Origin: an uncultured Hungatella sp.
GTDB lineage: Bacteria > Bacillota > Clostridia > Lachnospirales > Lachnospiraceae
Reading direction: 5' to 3'
NCBI GenBank assembly: GCA_959018155.1
Contig: CAUEKH010000023.1
Span: 1-15,471 of the forward strand
Length of the DNA stretch: 15,471 nucleotides
The notes beneath the pieces were generated by a model that was not told where the DNA came from, made no database searches, and saw only the letters and a list, made by a program, of their open reading frames with translations. A program made the translations under genes and the position numbers. Shown here in pieces: positions 1-6,544 of this stretch; the stretch's first letter is position 1; each line of letters opens with the position of its first letter.

Positions 1-1522
1 ACTGAACTGGGATTTGAAAGAGGGATCTTTTGAAGACACGAAAAAGAAGCATCAGGAAACTTCAGAGAAATTATTTCGCAAGTATCTTTATAAGCATTAC
101 CATAACAGGTCAGTCCCGGATTTTACGAAAAAGAATTATAAAGTACGTTTTTCGGAGTTTATGGAATTTTATCCGATTCTGCTCAGTACGACCTATGCGC
201 TGCGCCGTTCTATCCCGCAGAATTATCTTCTGGACTACGTAATTATTGATGAGTCGTCACAGGTGGATTTGATTACCGGCGCGCTTGCGTTTTCCTGCTG
301 TCGAAATGTGATTATTGTTGGGGATTTGAAGCAGCTGCCGCAGATAACGGACAGTAAGATTAAGGACAGGCTGACGGTACAGGCGCCGGGGAAGGAATAT
401 GACTATTTTTCAAACAGTATTCTGTCCTCTGTGATGGCGGTTTATGGCGAGAAGCTGCCGTCTGTTACTCTGAGGGAACATTACCGCTGCCATCCGCGGA
501 TTATTGAATTCTGCAATCAGAAATACTATCAGGGGCAATTGATTGCCTACACGAAAGCGGAGCCGGATGACTGTCCGCTAATCTTGTATAAAACGGCTGA
601 GGGCAATCATATGCGGAGGGTTAATCAGGGAGAGCGGAAGGGCGTATACAATCAGCGGGAAATTGATGTGATTGTGGAAGAAATTTTACAAAATCCGTTG
701 ACAGAAAACCGATATGAAGATATCGGTCTCGTTACCCCTTTTCGAAAACAGGCGGATAAAGCTGCGGCCCTGGTAGATTCCCGGATTGAGAGTGATACCG
801 TACATAAGTATCAGGGGCGTGAGAAGAATACAATGATTATGTCCACGGTGCTGGACAGCTCAGGAGATGCCAGACAGAACCTTGCGTTTGTCGACGATCC
901 GCAGATGGTCAATGTGGCGGTATCCAGGGCCATTAAACAGTTTATTCTGGTCACCGATCACAGCCTCTTCTTTAAAAATGGGGAACACATTGGAGATTTG
1001 ATCCGATACATGCAGTACAACACGCTGGATGAAAATGTGATAGAGAGCCAGATTGTATCGGTATTTGATTTACTGTATCAGCGATACTCTGAGAGACTTC
1101 TGCCATTGAAAGCCAAAATGAACGAGAAAGTCCACTATCAGTCTGAGGAAGCGCTGCGCGTGCTGCTGGAGGAGATATTGCAACAGCCGGATTTCTCCAG
1201 ATACGGGTACTCACAGGGCGTTTTGCTGCAAAATCTGCTGAAGGACACAACAATGCTCTCGGCAGAGGAGGAATCATTCGTCAGAAATCGTGCCTCTTTG
1301 GATTTCGTAGTATTTTATAAGCAGGATAAAAGCTGTATTCTGGTAATCGAGGTAGATGGCTTCGCTTTCCATGAAAATCATCAGGAACAGCTTCGGAGAG
1401 ATGCGATGAAAGACAGTATATTACAAAAATACCGGATTCCATTTTTGCGTCTGGCCACAAACGGGAGCCGGGAGAGAGAAAAGATAGAGGAGATGCTAAA
1501 AGGGGAGAGCGGAAATCGGTAG
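1..1522 (+). CDS. Superfamily I helicase with C-terminal PD-(D/E)XK nuclease-like domain (5' partial)
   Basis: This is the C-terminal part of a large Upf1-like (AAA_11/AAA_12) helicase. The frame is open to the left edge, so the TTG at 14 is not a real start and Walker A is missing from the window. Numbering from base 14, visible helicase motifs are motif II VIIDESSQ (about residue 75), motif III VGDLKQLPQ (about 101), motif IV REHYRCHP (about 154), VTPFRKQ (about 240), motif V VHKYQGREKN (about 262) and motif VI VNVAVSRA (about 299). After a charged linker, residues about 425-485 look like a DUF2726/DUF559 (Vsr-like) nuclease fold: SLDFVVFY, then IEVDGFAFH, then RRDAMKD and IPFLRL. Such fusions occur in DNA repair and in anti-phage systems, but the partner genes that would decide lie outside the window. 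The helicase assignment is firm; the nuclease activity is inferred from motifs. Confidence 0.85.
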   Translation, partial: LNWDLKEGSFEDTKKKHQETSEKLFRKYLYKHYHNRSVPDFTKKNYKVRFSEFMEFYPILLSTTYALRRSIPQNYLLDYVIIDESSQVDLITGALAFSCCRNVIIVGDLKQLPQITDSKIKDRLTVQAPGKEYDYFSNSILSSVMAVYGEKLPSVTLREHYRCHPRIIEFCNQKYYQGQLIAYTKAEPDDCPLILYKTAEGNHMRRVNQGERKGVYNQREIDVIVEEILQNPLTENRYEDIGLVTPFRKQADKAAALVDSRIESDTVHKYQGREKNTMIMSTVLDSSGDARQNLAFVDDPQMVNVAVSRAIKQFILVTDHSLFFKNGEHIGDLIRYMQYNTLDENVIESQIVSVFDLLYQRYSERLLPLKAKMNEKVHYQSEEALRVLLEEILQQPDFSRYGYSQGVLLQNLLKDTTMLSAEEESFVRNRASLDFVVFYKQDKSCILVIEVDGFAFHENHQEQLRRDAMKDSILQKYRIPFLRLATNGSREREKIEEMLKGESGNR

Positions 1523-1564
1523 AGAATGGTGGTTGTGACAGAAAATCATCATGAATCGAAACAC

Positions 1565-1604
1565 GGCAGGCCCGCGAAAGGTATGATACCTTTCAGGGCC
1601 TGCC
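1565..1604. terminator. Long hairpin between convergent genes, likely bidirectional terminator
   Basis: The arms GGCAGGCCC (1565-1573) and GGGCCTGCC (1596-1604) pair perfectly, and inside them GAAAGGTA pairs with TACCTTTC around a 3-nt loop, giving about 17 bp interrupted by a small internal bulge. It sits between the stop codon of the helicase gene and the stop codon of the minus-strand gene, the usual place for a shared terminator. No strong T-run follows on the plus strand; the minus side is moderately T-rich. A second, weaker AAGCGG/CCGCTT hairpin (1644-1660) overlaps the stop codon of the minus-strand gene. Confidence 0.6.
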
Positions 1605-1658
1605 GCCACTTTGGGGAGTAGTTCTTCCTTATATTAATACCGCAAGCGGTGCTGCCGC

Positions 1659-2669
1659 TTAATAGATCACCTGATCCCCGTCTTTAATGCTGTAATTTGC
1701 TCTCACGCCCAGTTCTTCCATCCACTGCCTCGTCTCCAGAGTCTTCCAGTCGCCGCTTCCCACGCCGCCGCCGTTATTGTTATCCCATAACCACTGGGGG
1801 CATGGCCACAGTGCGACGGCCGGATTGATGGCGGCATAGACATCTCTACCTACGCCGTACTGGCCATGGTGGGACATCTGGACGATATCGCTTTTTAGCC
1901 ATTCGGCGCCGTTATCCATCAGCATTAAGTCACCGGCCTCCGGACCTAAGTCGCCGAGAGCCAGGATGGTGACGCCGTTTAAATAAAATTTATAAACGAT
2001 GGAACTGTTGTTGACCGATGTGGACTGCAGAAGGTAGGGATTATTCATGACGACGGCGCGGATTTCACCAAACTGGAATTCCTGGCCTTTTGTGATATCG
2101 CCGTGAAGCTTCTCTCCCGGAACCTTTGCGAGGGCTTCTCTTAACTCTGCAACGAAACTGCCGCGCCCATTTCCGTAGGTATCGTACCAATCCTGGGAGG
2201 TAAAATTGAAATAAATGTTGTCAATGGTAATCTGACTGTCAGGATTATTTAAAATGGAAATCAGTGCTCCGGCGTGGTCGGAATGAGGGTGGGTAAGAAA
2301 CCAGCCGGATACGTGTCCGCCTTTTGAACGGATTACATCGGCAAGATGGCCCTGGTCATCACTCCAGCCGCCGTCTACCACCACAAGCGTGCCATTTTTA
2401 TCCTGGAGAATCAGGGAAAGCATCTGGCGGTTGCCGCTGTCAGCCAGCATGGACAGACTGCCGCCGTCGAAGAAACGGTTTCCGGGGCCGATGGTGAGGC
2501 CGGAACCGATTCCCATTTTCCGGATTGTCAGACCGGTATCGGACGTGTCCGCGGCTTCCTGCGCCGTCCCGCCCTCCGGGGAAAGTGACTGGTTGATGAA
2601 ACCTGTAAATACAATGTTAAAAAACAGCAGTCCTGCCGCTATTTTTTTCCAGATGTTGAATGATTTCAT
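1659..2669 (-). CDS. Exported metallo-beta-lactamase-fold hydrolase, ComEC C-domain-like
   Basis: The start is the ATG at 2669, because GGAGG lies 5 bases upstream of it; an in-frame TTG four codons further up overlaps that ribosome site. The 336-residue protein begins with a basic and hydrophobic signal peptide or anchor (about residues 1-30), followed by a low-complexity Glu/Ala/Thr stretch, so it probably acts outside the membrane. The metallo-beta-lactamase signature is clear: VDGGW, then HPHSDH (127-132), then LGDLG with a metal-ligand Asp near 241, then MSHHGQYG (267-268). This set and order resemble the soluble C-terminal domain of ComEC/Rec2 and other secreted MBL proteins, but no channel domain is present. 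The substrate cannot be read from the sequence; a nucleic acid or phosphodiester is possible. It is a single-gene unit divergent from mazG. Confidence 0.8.
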   Translation of the reverse strand: MKSFNIWKKIAAGLLFFNIVFTGFINQSLSPEGGTAQEAADTSDTGLTIRKMGIGSGLTIGPGNRFFDGGSLSMLADSGNRQMLSLILQDKNGTLVVVDGGWSDDQGHLADVIRSKGGHVSGWFLTHPHSDHAGALISILNNPDSQITIDNIYFNFTSQDWYDTYGNGRGSFVAELREALAKVPGEKLHGDITKGQEFQFGEIRAVVMNNPYLLQSTSVNNSSIVYKFYLNGVTILALGDLGPEAGDLMLMDNGAEWLKSDIVQMSHHGQYGVGRDVYAAINPAVALWPCPQWLWDNNNGGGVGSGDWKTLETRQWMEELGVRANYSIKDGDQVIY

Positions 2670-2704
2670 GAGAACCTCCAATTACGATATTTTTGCTAAT
2701 CCAT

Positions 2705-2710
2705 ATTATA
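2705..2710 (-). promoter_or_regulatory. Likely -10 element for the MBL gene
   Basis: On the minus strand a perfect TATAAT lies about 35 bases upstream of the ATG at 2669. No convincing -35 hexamer is seen at 16-18 bp, so the promoter may be weak or need an activator. GTCAGA occurs twice, 11 bp apart (2750-2755 and 2761-2766), further upstream. Confidence 0.4.
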
Positions 2711-2773
2711 AATGATAGACGCGGATTTTAACAGGTGGCAGAGGAAAATGTCAGAAAAACGTCAGATTTGGAA

Positions 2774-2806
2774 AATGAAGCGGCGGCAGGTGAAGCTGCT
2801 TTCATT
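2774..2806. other. Hairpin in the divergent MBL/mazG intergenic region
   Basis: AATGAAGCGGC (2774-2784) pairs with GCTGCTTTCATT (2795-2806) with one bulged T and one G-T wobble, making about 11 bp around a 10-nt loop. It lies just upstream of the mazG promoter. It could be a terminator-like barrier or an operator; there is no strong T-run on either side. Confidence 0.35.
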
Positions 2807-2809
2807 TCC

Positions 2810-2838
2810 TTGTATTTTCCCTCAAATAGTTGTATAAT
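2810..2838 (+). promoter_or_regulatory. SigA-type promoter for mazG
   Basis: TTGTAT (2810-2815), a 17-bp spacer and a perfect TATAAT (2833-2838) predict transcription starting near 2845. That leaves the ATG at 2850 without room for a ribosome site and supports the ATG at 2880. Confidence 0.6.
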
Positions 2839-2879
2839 TTTATTTTCAGATGATGAATCGTAAACAGAGGAGAAGGGTT

Positions 2880-3293
2880 ATGTATACACTGGATGAACTG
2901 GTAAAAATTACAGAAAAACTGCGTTCCGAGTCGGGGTGTCCGTGGGACAGGAAGCAGACGTATGAGAGTTTAAAACCGTGCCTGGAGGAAGAATGCGGCG
3001 AGGTCCTTACAGCGATTGAGAATGGGGATATGGACAATCTCTGCGAGGAACTGGGAGACGTGCTGTTCCTTCTTGTCATGGAGAGCCAGATTGCGAAGGA
3101 AAATGGGGCGTTTACCATGGATGACGTGGTGGCGGGAGTGTGTGAAAAGATGGTGAGACGCCATCCGCACGTATTTGGTGATGCGAAGGCCGGGACCGTG
3201 GAAGAGGGCCTGAAGCTGTGGAATGAGATAAAGAAGCAGGAAAAACAGGAAAAAAATCAAAAAGACGCGAAGAATTTTAAGCTGCCAGAGTAG
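2880..3293 (+). CDS. mazG: MazG nucleotide pyrophosphohydrolase (single domain)
   Basis: MazG-family enzymes hydrolyse nucleoside triphosphates to monophosphates and pyrophosphate and are thought to clear aberrant nucleotides. The 137-residue protein has the family hallmarks: SGCPWDRKQTYESLKP near the N-terminus, the metal-binding EEECGEV and EELGDVLF motifs, and the closing RRHPHVFGD. The start at 2880 is chosen because AGGAG (2868-2872) sits 7 bases upstream; the frame also has ATGs at 2850 and 2853 without a ribosome site. In B. subtilis the counterpart YabN carries an extra N-terminal methyltransferase-like domain, and E. coli MazG has two pyrophosphohydrolase domains, so this is the short form. 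The C-terminus is very Lys/Gln-rich. It occupies the position mazG has upstream of the rqcP-yabP-yabQ-divIC cluster in other Firmicutes, but is separated from it here by a GGDEF-EAL gene. Confidence 0.92.
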   Translation: MYTLDELVKITEKLRSESGCPWDRKQTYESLKPCLEEECGEVLTAIENGDMDNLCEELGDVLFLLVMESQIAKENGAFTMDDVVAGVCEKMVRRHPHVFGDAKAGTVEEGLKLWNEIKKQEKQEKNQKDAKNFKLPE

Positions 3294-3316
3294 GAAAGCA
3301 GGGGGAAAACAGGCTT

Positions 3317-3412
3317 ATGAGGCCAATCAGAGAACGGGTTAATATGAGAGTACTGTCCGTCTGTCTTCTTGTGATAGCGGTGCCTGTCATATTCTGTCTG
3401 CATGGAGTGTGA
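3317..3412 (+). pseudogene. Out-of-frame signal-anchor fragment of the GGDEF-EAL protein
   Basis: A 31-codon reading frame begins at ATG 3317, after a G-rich stretch that could be a ribosome site (AGGGGG at about 3300-3305). A short basic segment (MRPIRERVNMR) precedes a clear hydrophobic helix (LSVCLLVIAVPVIFCL), and the frame ends at TGA 3410-3412. This is the missing first membrane helix of the following protein: removing one TG from the GTGTG at 3407-3411 joins it directly to the downstream frame as HGV-KYVHV and gives a 740-residue protein with the usual helix/sensor/helix/GGDEF/EAL order. As read, the two parts are in different frames. A true mutation, slippage at a short repeat, programmed frameshifting and a sequence error all remain possible. 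Confidence 0.6.
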
Positions 3413-5541
3413 AGTACGTCCATGTATGTATGTTAAATCAGCAGGAGATAGAGGAGAGCCGGAGGGAATGTGAGAAGCAGGGGCAGGCCCTGGCAGATGC
3501 GTCCGATTATTTGACCAATGAGGTGTGGCGTTTTATTACGACCGGGAACAGGGAGAACCTTAATAATTACTGGGAAGAGGTCGATACAGTCAGACGGAGA
3601 GAGGCAGCGCTTACGGAACTTCAAAAACAGCAGCTGACAGAAGAGGAATCAGCCCTTGTAAACAGGGCCAAGGAAGAATCGGACGATCTGATTTTCACAG
3701 AGACACTGGCCATGCGGCTGATGGCAGAGAGCATCGGCATGAAGGAATCGGAGATGCCGGAGCAGGTGGCTGCCACAAAGCTGACGGAAGAGGAAAAATC
3801 CATGAATTCCGAGGAAAAGTGGAGAGCCGCCTCCGCCTGTATTTTTGGTGATAAGTACAGTGAAAGCAAAGAGATTATCAAGGGAAATCTGCAGAACTTT
3901 CGAGAGATGTTAAGGGAGAGAAAAGGCAGGGAGTTAAAGAGCGCCATGCGGGAGACGGAACACGCCCTTTTCGTGGCGCAGGCCAGCAACATGCTGCTTC
4001 TTGCTCTTCTGATAGTAGCGGTTGCGGCGTATTATCTGCTGGTCTTAAGGCCGTTTATGCAGTACTCCGTCTCGCTTCGGGATGTGGATGGGACAACCGG
4101 GCTTCATCTGATTCCGGCCGGATCGGTAGAGATGCGGAAGTTTGCAGCTATTTTTAACCACGTTTATAATATGTGGCAGGCGCAGAACGAGAAACTGAAA
4201 CTGCTCAACTCCATTGATGCGCTGACCGGTATCCCCAACCGGCAGACTCTCTACGCATATTTAGAGGAACAGATCCAAAAAAACGGGGGAAATTTAGGGA
4301 TTTATATGATGGATATTGATTCCTTCAAGTCCTTCAATGATACGTATGGCCATCAGGCGGGCGATAAGGTTCTGGCCAGAATCGCGGGCTGTTTAAAGAA
4401 GATTATGGAGGACACAGGAGGAATCGCCGGCCGGATTGGCGGGGAAGAATTCGTACTGGTTCTCCCGGATGCAACCGCGGAAAAGATCGATCGCACGGCC
4501 GGTGAAATCATGTACGCAATCCAGGACATGAATTTAAAGCATGAGATACTGCCGCTTACCGACACTCACATCACCGTCAGCCTCGGAAGTATTCTGTGGA
4601 CCGGAAAAGAGAAGAAAACGCCGAAAGAACTGATCCATTACGCTGATTTGGCCCTGTATCAGGCTAAGAAAAACGGGAAGAACCAGCACGTTATGTTCTC
4701 GGAAAATGATTATTCGTTTCTTGTCCTGCAGAACAACCGGACCCATGACAGCGAGGTGGAGGCCGATATGTACCGGGCGCTGGAGAATGGGGAGTTTATT
4801 CCCTGGTATCAGCCGCAGTACGATTTAAAGACGGAGCGGATTGTCTCGGTGGAAGCCCTTGTGAGGTGGAACCATCCGCAGAAAGGGATCCTTTACCCGG
4901 ACTATTTTATCCCGCTTTTTGAGCGCAACGGGTTTATTTTGAAGATGGACCTCTGTGTATTTGAACGGGTATGCCAGGACTTGAAGGCATGGATTTCACA
5001 GGGCCAGCCGGCGGTTACGGCAGCCTGCAACTTCTCCAGGCTTCATTTTGCGAAGGAGGGGCTCGCGGAGGATTTGTCGGCGGTGGCGGACCGGTACGGG
5101 ATTCCCCACGAGTATCTGGAAATTGAGATAACGGAAAGTGCGCTGATGGAAAACAGCCAGAACATTATCACTGAACTGAACCGGCTGAGAGATTGCGGGT
5201 TTACGGTCGCCATTGACGATTTCGGGGTGGGCTACTCCTCTTTAGGCATCCTCTCCGATGTCCCGGCAGATGTTCTGAAAATCGACCGGGGATTTTTAAA
5301 CCGTGATATGACGGACCGGAAGAATGTGATGATCGTCAGGGGCATCGTAAATATCGCGAACATTCTGCATTTAAAAACCATATGCGAAGGCGTGGAAACG
5401 TATGAGCAGAAGGAACTTCTAAAGAGCATCGGATGCGATCTGGCACAGGGATATTACTACGCAAAACCTATGGACAGGAAGAAACTGGAAGAACTGGTAA
5501 TGCGGTCTGATACCACCGATTGTACCGTCATAAAAAAATGA
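3409..5541 (+). CDS. Membrane GGDEF-EAL cyclic-di-GMP cyclase/phosphodiesterase (N-terminus frameshifted)
   Basis: This is a bifunctional cyclic-di-GMP enzyme. Counting from the GTG at 3409, residues about 1-190 form a helical, acidic extracytoplasmic-type sensor (LADASDYLTNEVWRF is a recognisable patch). Residues about 193-214 are a membrane helix (MLLLALLIVAVAAYYLLVL), followed by a short linker, a GGDEF domain and an EAL domain. The cyclase motif reads GGEEF (about 344), which is normally active; the inhibitory I-site RxxD is absent (DTGG is in its place). The EAL domain keeps the expected catalytic set: EALVRW (about 482), Asn in ACNFS, EIEITES, DDFGVGYSS, LKIDR, CEGVET and QGYYYAKP, so phosphodiesterase activity is likely. 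The GTG start lacks a properly spaced ribosome site, and the first membrane helix is encoded just upstream in another frame, so the intact gene was probably 3317-5541. It sits between mazG and hup. Confidence 0.88.
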   Translation: MKYVHVCMLNQQEIEESRRECEKQGQALADASDYLTNEVWRFITTGNRENLNNYWEEVDTVRRREAALTELQKQQLTEEESALVNRAKEESDDLIFTETLAMRLMAESIGMKESEMPEQVAATKLTEEEKSMNSEEKWRAASACIFGDKYSESKEIIKGNLQNFREMLRERKGRELKSAMRETEHALFVAQASNMLLLALLIVAVAAYYLLVLRPFMQYSVSLRDVDGTTGLHLIPAGSVEMRKFAAIFNHVYNMWQAQNEKLKLLNSIDALTGIPNRQTLYAYLEEQIQKNGGNLGIYMMDIDSFKSFNDTYGHQAGDKVLARIAGCLKKIMEDTGGIAGRIGGEEFVLVLPDATAEKIDRTAGEIMYAIQDMNLKHEILPLTDTHITVSLGSILWTGKEKKTPKELIHYADLALYQAKKNGKNQHVMFSENDYSFLVLQNNRTHDSEVEADMYRALENGEFIPWYQPQYDLKTERIVSVEALVRWNHPQKGILYPDYFIPLFERNGFILKMDLCVFERVCQDLKAWISQGQPAVTAACNFSRLHFAKEGLAEDLSAVADRYGIPHEYLEIEITESALMENSQNIITELNRLRDCGFTVAIDDFGVGYSSLGILSDVPADVLKIDRGFLNRDMTDRKNVMIVRGIVNIANILHLKTICEGVETYEQKELLKSIGCDLAQGYYYAKPMDRKKLEELVMRSDTTDCTVIKK

Positions 5542-5571
5542 GAACCGGCGCTACGAAAAAGGTAAAAAACC

Positions 5572-5600
5572 TTGACAAAAACAGGAGAAGCGGCTATAAA
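5572..5600 (+). promoter_or_regulatory. Strong SigA-type promoter for hup
   Basis: A perfect TTGACA (5572-5577) is separated by 17 bp from TATAAA (5595-5600). The predicted start near 5607 gives a leader of about 60 nt before hup, as expected for an abundant protein. Confidence 0.8.
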
Positions 5601-5666
5601 TGATATAGTATCGTATAAACGAGAAAAATCGTAGTTTTAATGCTACATTCTAGGAGGAAGATATCA

Positions 5667-5942
5667 ATGAACAAAACAGAATTAATCGCAGCAGTAGCAG
5701 AGAAGGCAGAATTGTCCAAGAAGGATGCGGAAAAGGCAGTTAAGGCTTTCACAGATGTAGTATCGGAAGAATTAGTAAACGGCGGAAAAATCCAGTTAGT
5801 TGGTTTTGGTACATTTGAAGTTTCTGAAAGAGCAGCAAGAGAAGGAAGAAATCCGAAGACAGGCGAGCCAATGCCGATCGCTGCTTCCAGAACACCAAAG
5901 TTCAAAGCTGGTAAGGCTTTAAAGGATATGGTGAACGAATAA
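5667..5942 (+). CDS. hup: DNA-binding protein HU
   Basis: HU is the main nucleoid protein; it binds DNA as a dimer and bends it without strong sequence preference. The ATG at 5667 is the start because AGGAGG (5652-5657) lies 9 bases upstream; the in-frame ATG at 5640 has none. The 91-residue product has the canonical length. [20 protein letters not shown] leads into the dimerising helices, then the HU signature [18 protein letters not shown], then the DNA-arm region with its Pro ([10 protein letters not shown]) and the closing [14 protein letters not shown]. Base use is plainer and more A-rich than in the neighbours, consistent with high expression. rqcP follows after 3 bases and is probably co-transcribed and translationally coupled. 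Confidence 0.97.
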   Translation: MNKTELIAAVAEKAELSKKDAEKAVKAFTDVVSEELVNGGKIQLVGFGTFEVSERAAREGRNPKTGEPMPIAASRTPKFKAGKALKDMVNE

Positions 5943-5945
5943 TTC

Positions 5946-6185
5946 ATGAGACTCGATAAGTTTCTCAAGGTTTCACGTCTGATTAAACGGAGGACCGTGG
6001 CCAATGAGGCTTGTGACGCAGGCCGTGTGCTTGTGAATGACAAACCGGCAAAAGCTTCCTTGAATGTCAAGGAAGGCGATATAATCGAGATACGTTTTGG
6101 GACAAATTCCGTAAAGGTAGAAGTCCTCGATGTGGCGGAAACCGTAAAAAAAGAAGAGGCAAAGGAACTGTACCGTTACCTCTGA
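5946..6185 (+). CDS. rqcP: S4-domain ribosome-quality-control factor RqcP (YabO/HslR family)
   Basis: RqcP binds stalled 50S subunits with RqcH and supports the addition of alanine tails that mark stalled peptides for degradation (known from B. subtilis). The 79-residue protein is almost entirely an S4 RNA-binding domain: MRLDKFLKVSRLIKRRTVAN, then the loop CDAGRVLVNDKPAKAS, then VKEGDIIEIRFG, with a short charged tail. Its size matches YabO. The start lies 3 bases after the hup stop with no clear ribosome site of its own beyond G-rich bases in the end of hup, so translational coupling is likely. In B. subtilis the same gene precedes yabP-yabQ-divIC, which supports the name. The older name HslR refers to a larger proteobacterial relative. 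Confidence 0.9.
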   Translation: MRLDKFLKVSRLIKRRTVANEACDAGRVLVNDKPAKASLNVKEGDIIEIRFGTNSVKVEVLDVAETVKKEEAKELYRYL

Positions 6186-6188
6186 CAG

Positions 6189-6217
6189 GAATAATATGGA
6201 AAACCTTCTAATATACT
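6189..6217 (+). promoter_or_regulatory. Candidate SigE-type sporulation promoter for yabP
   Basis: GAATAAT (6189-6195) matches 6 of 7 positions of the Bacillus SigE -35 consensus KMATATT. After exactly 14 bp, AATATACT (6210-6217) matches 5 of 7 fixed positions of the -10 consensus CATACAnT. yabP and yabQ are SigE-controlled in B. subtilis. The predicted start near 6224 falls inside the hairpin at 6200-6242. Confidence 0.45.
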
Positions 6218-6245
6218 TAAGACAGGTATGTTAGGAGGTTTTTTT
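6200..6245 (+). terminator. Intrinsic terminator of hup-rqcP that contains the yabP ribosome site
   Basis: Bases 6200-6211 pair with 6231-6242 (12 bp, one wobble), and 6212-6218 pair with 6224-6230 (7 bp, two wobbles), around a 5-nt loop. The T-run 6239-6245 overlaps and follows the 3' arm. The Shine-Dalgarno AGGAGG of yabP (6233-6238) lies inside the 3' arm, so a read-through transcript would have it buried while a transcript starting within the hairpin would not. Confidence 0.7.
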
Positions 6246-6530
6246 ATGGATGATAAGATGAATATACGCCCCCACAGGCTTACAATAGAGAACCGGGCCG
6301 CCGGGTCCATGACGGGAATCCGGGAGGTGGTCTCCTTCGATGAGAACCAGGTGGTACTGGACACGGATATGGGGCTGCTGACGATGAAGGGGAAGGATCT
6401 GCACGTCAGCCGCCTGACGCTGGAGAAGGGAGAGGTGGATCTGGACGGCACCATCGACAGCCTGACCTATTCCTCCAACGAGGCGCTCAGAAAGTCCGGG
6501 GAGTCCCTGCTTTCCAGACTGTTTAAATAG
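6246..6530 (+). CDS. yabP: Sporulation protein YabP
   Basis: YabP is a small conserved protein of endospore formers, expressed in the mother cell in B. subtilis; a role in coat or cortex assembly is suspected but its biochemical activity is unknown. The 94-residue sequence shows the YabP/YqfC-like beta-rich fold: RPHRLTIENRAAGSMTGIREVVSFDENQVVLDTDMGLLTMKGKDLHVSRLTLEKGEVDLDGTIDSLTYS in outline, that is, alternating short strands with a G-x-L-x-x-x-G-x-x-L core, followed by a charged C-terminal helix. The start is the ATG at 6246, 7 bases after AGGAGG; an in-frame ATG at 6228 lies upstream of that site and is unlikely. The next gene, yabQ, follows after 14 bases. Regulation probably uses the SigE-like promoter at 6189-6217. 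Confidence 0.88.
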   Translation: MDDKMNIRPHRLTIENRAAGSMTGIREVVSFDENQVVLDTDMGLLTMKGKDLHVSRLTLEKGEVDLDGTIDSLTYSSNEALRKSGESLLSRLFK

Positions 6531-6544
6531 GGGCGGCGACGCCT

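Noticed and set aside
5594..6070. Minus-strand open frame of 158 codons across hup and rqcP
   Set aside because: Both plus-strand genes are certain, and this frame runs through the hup promoter and leader.
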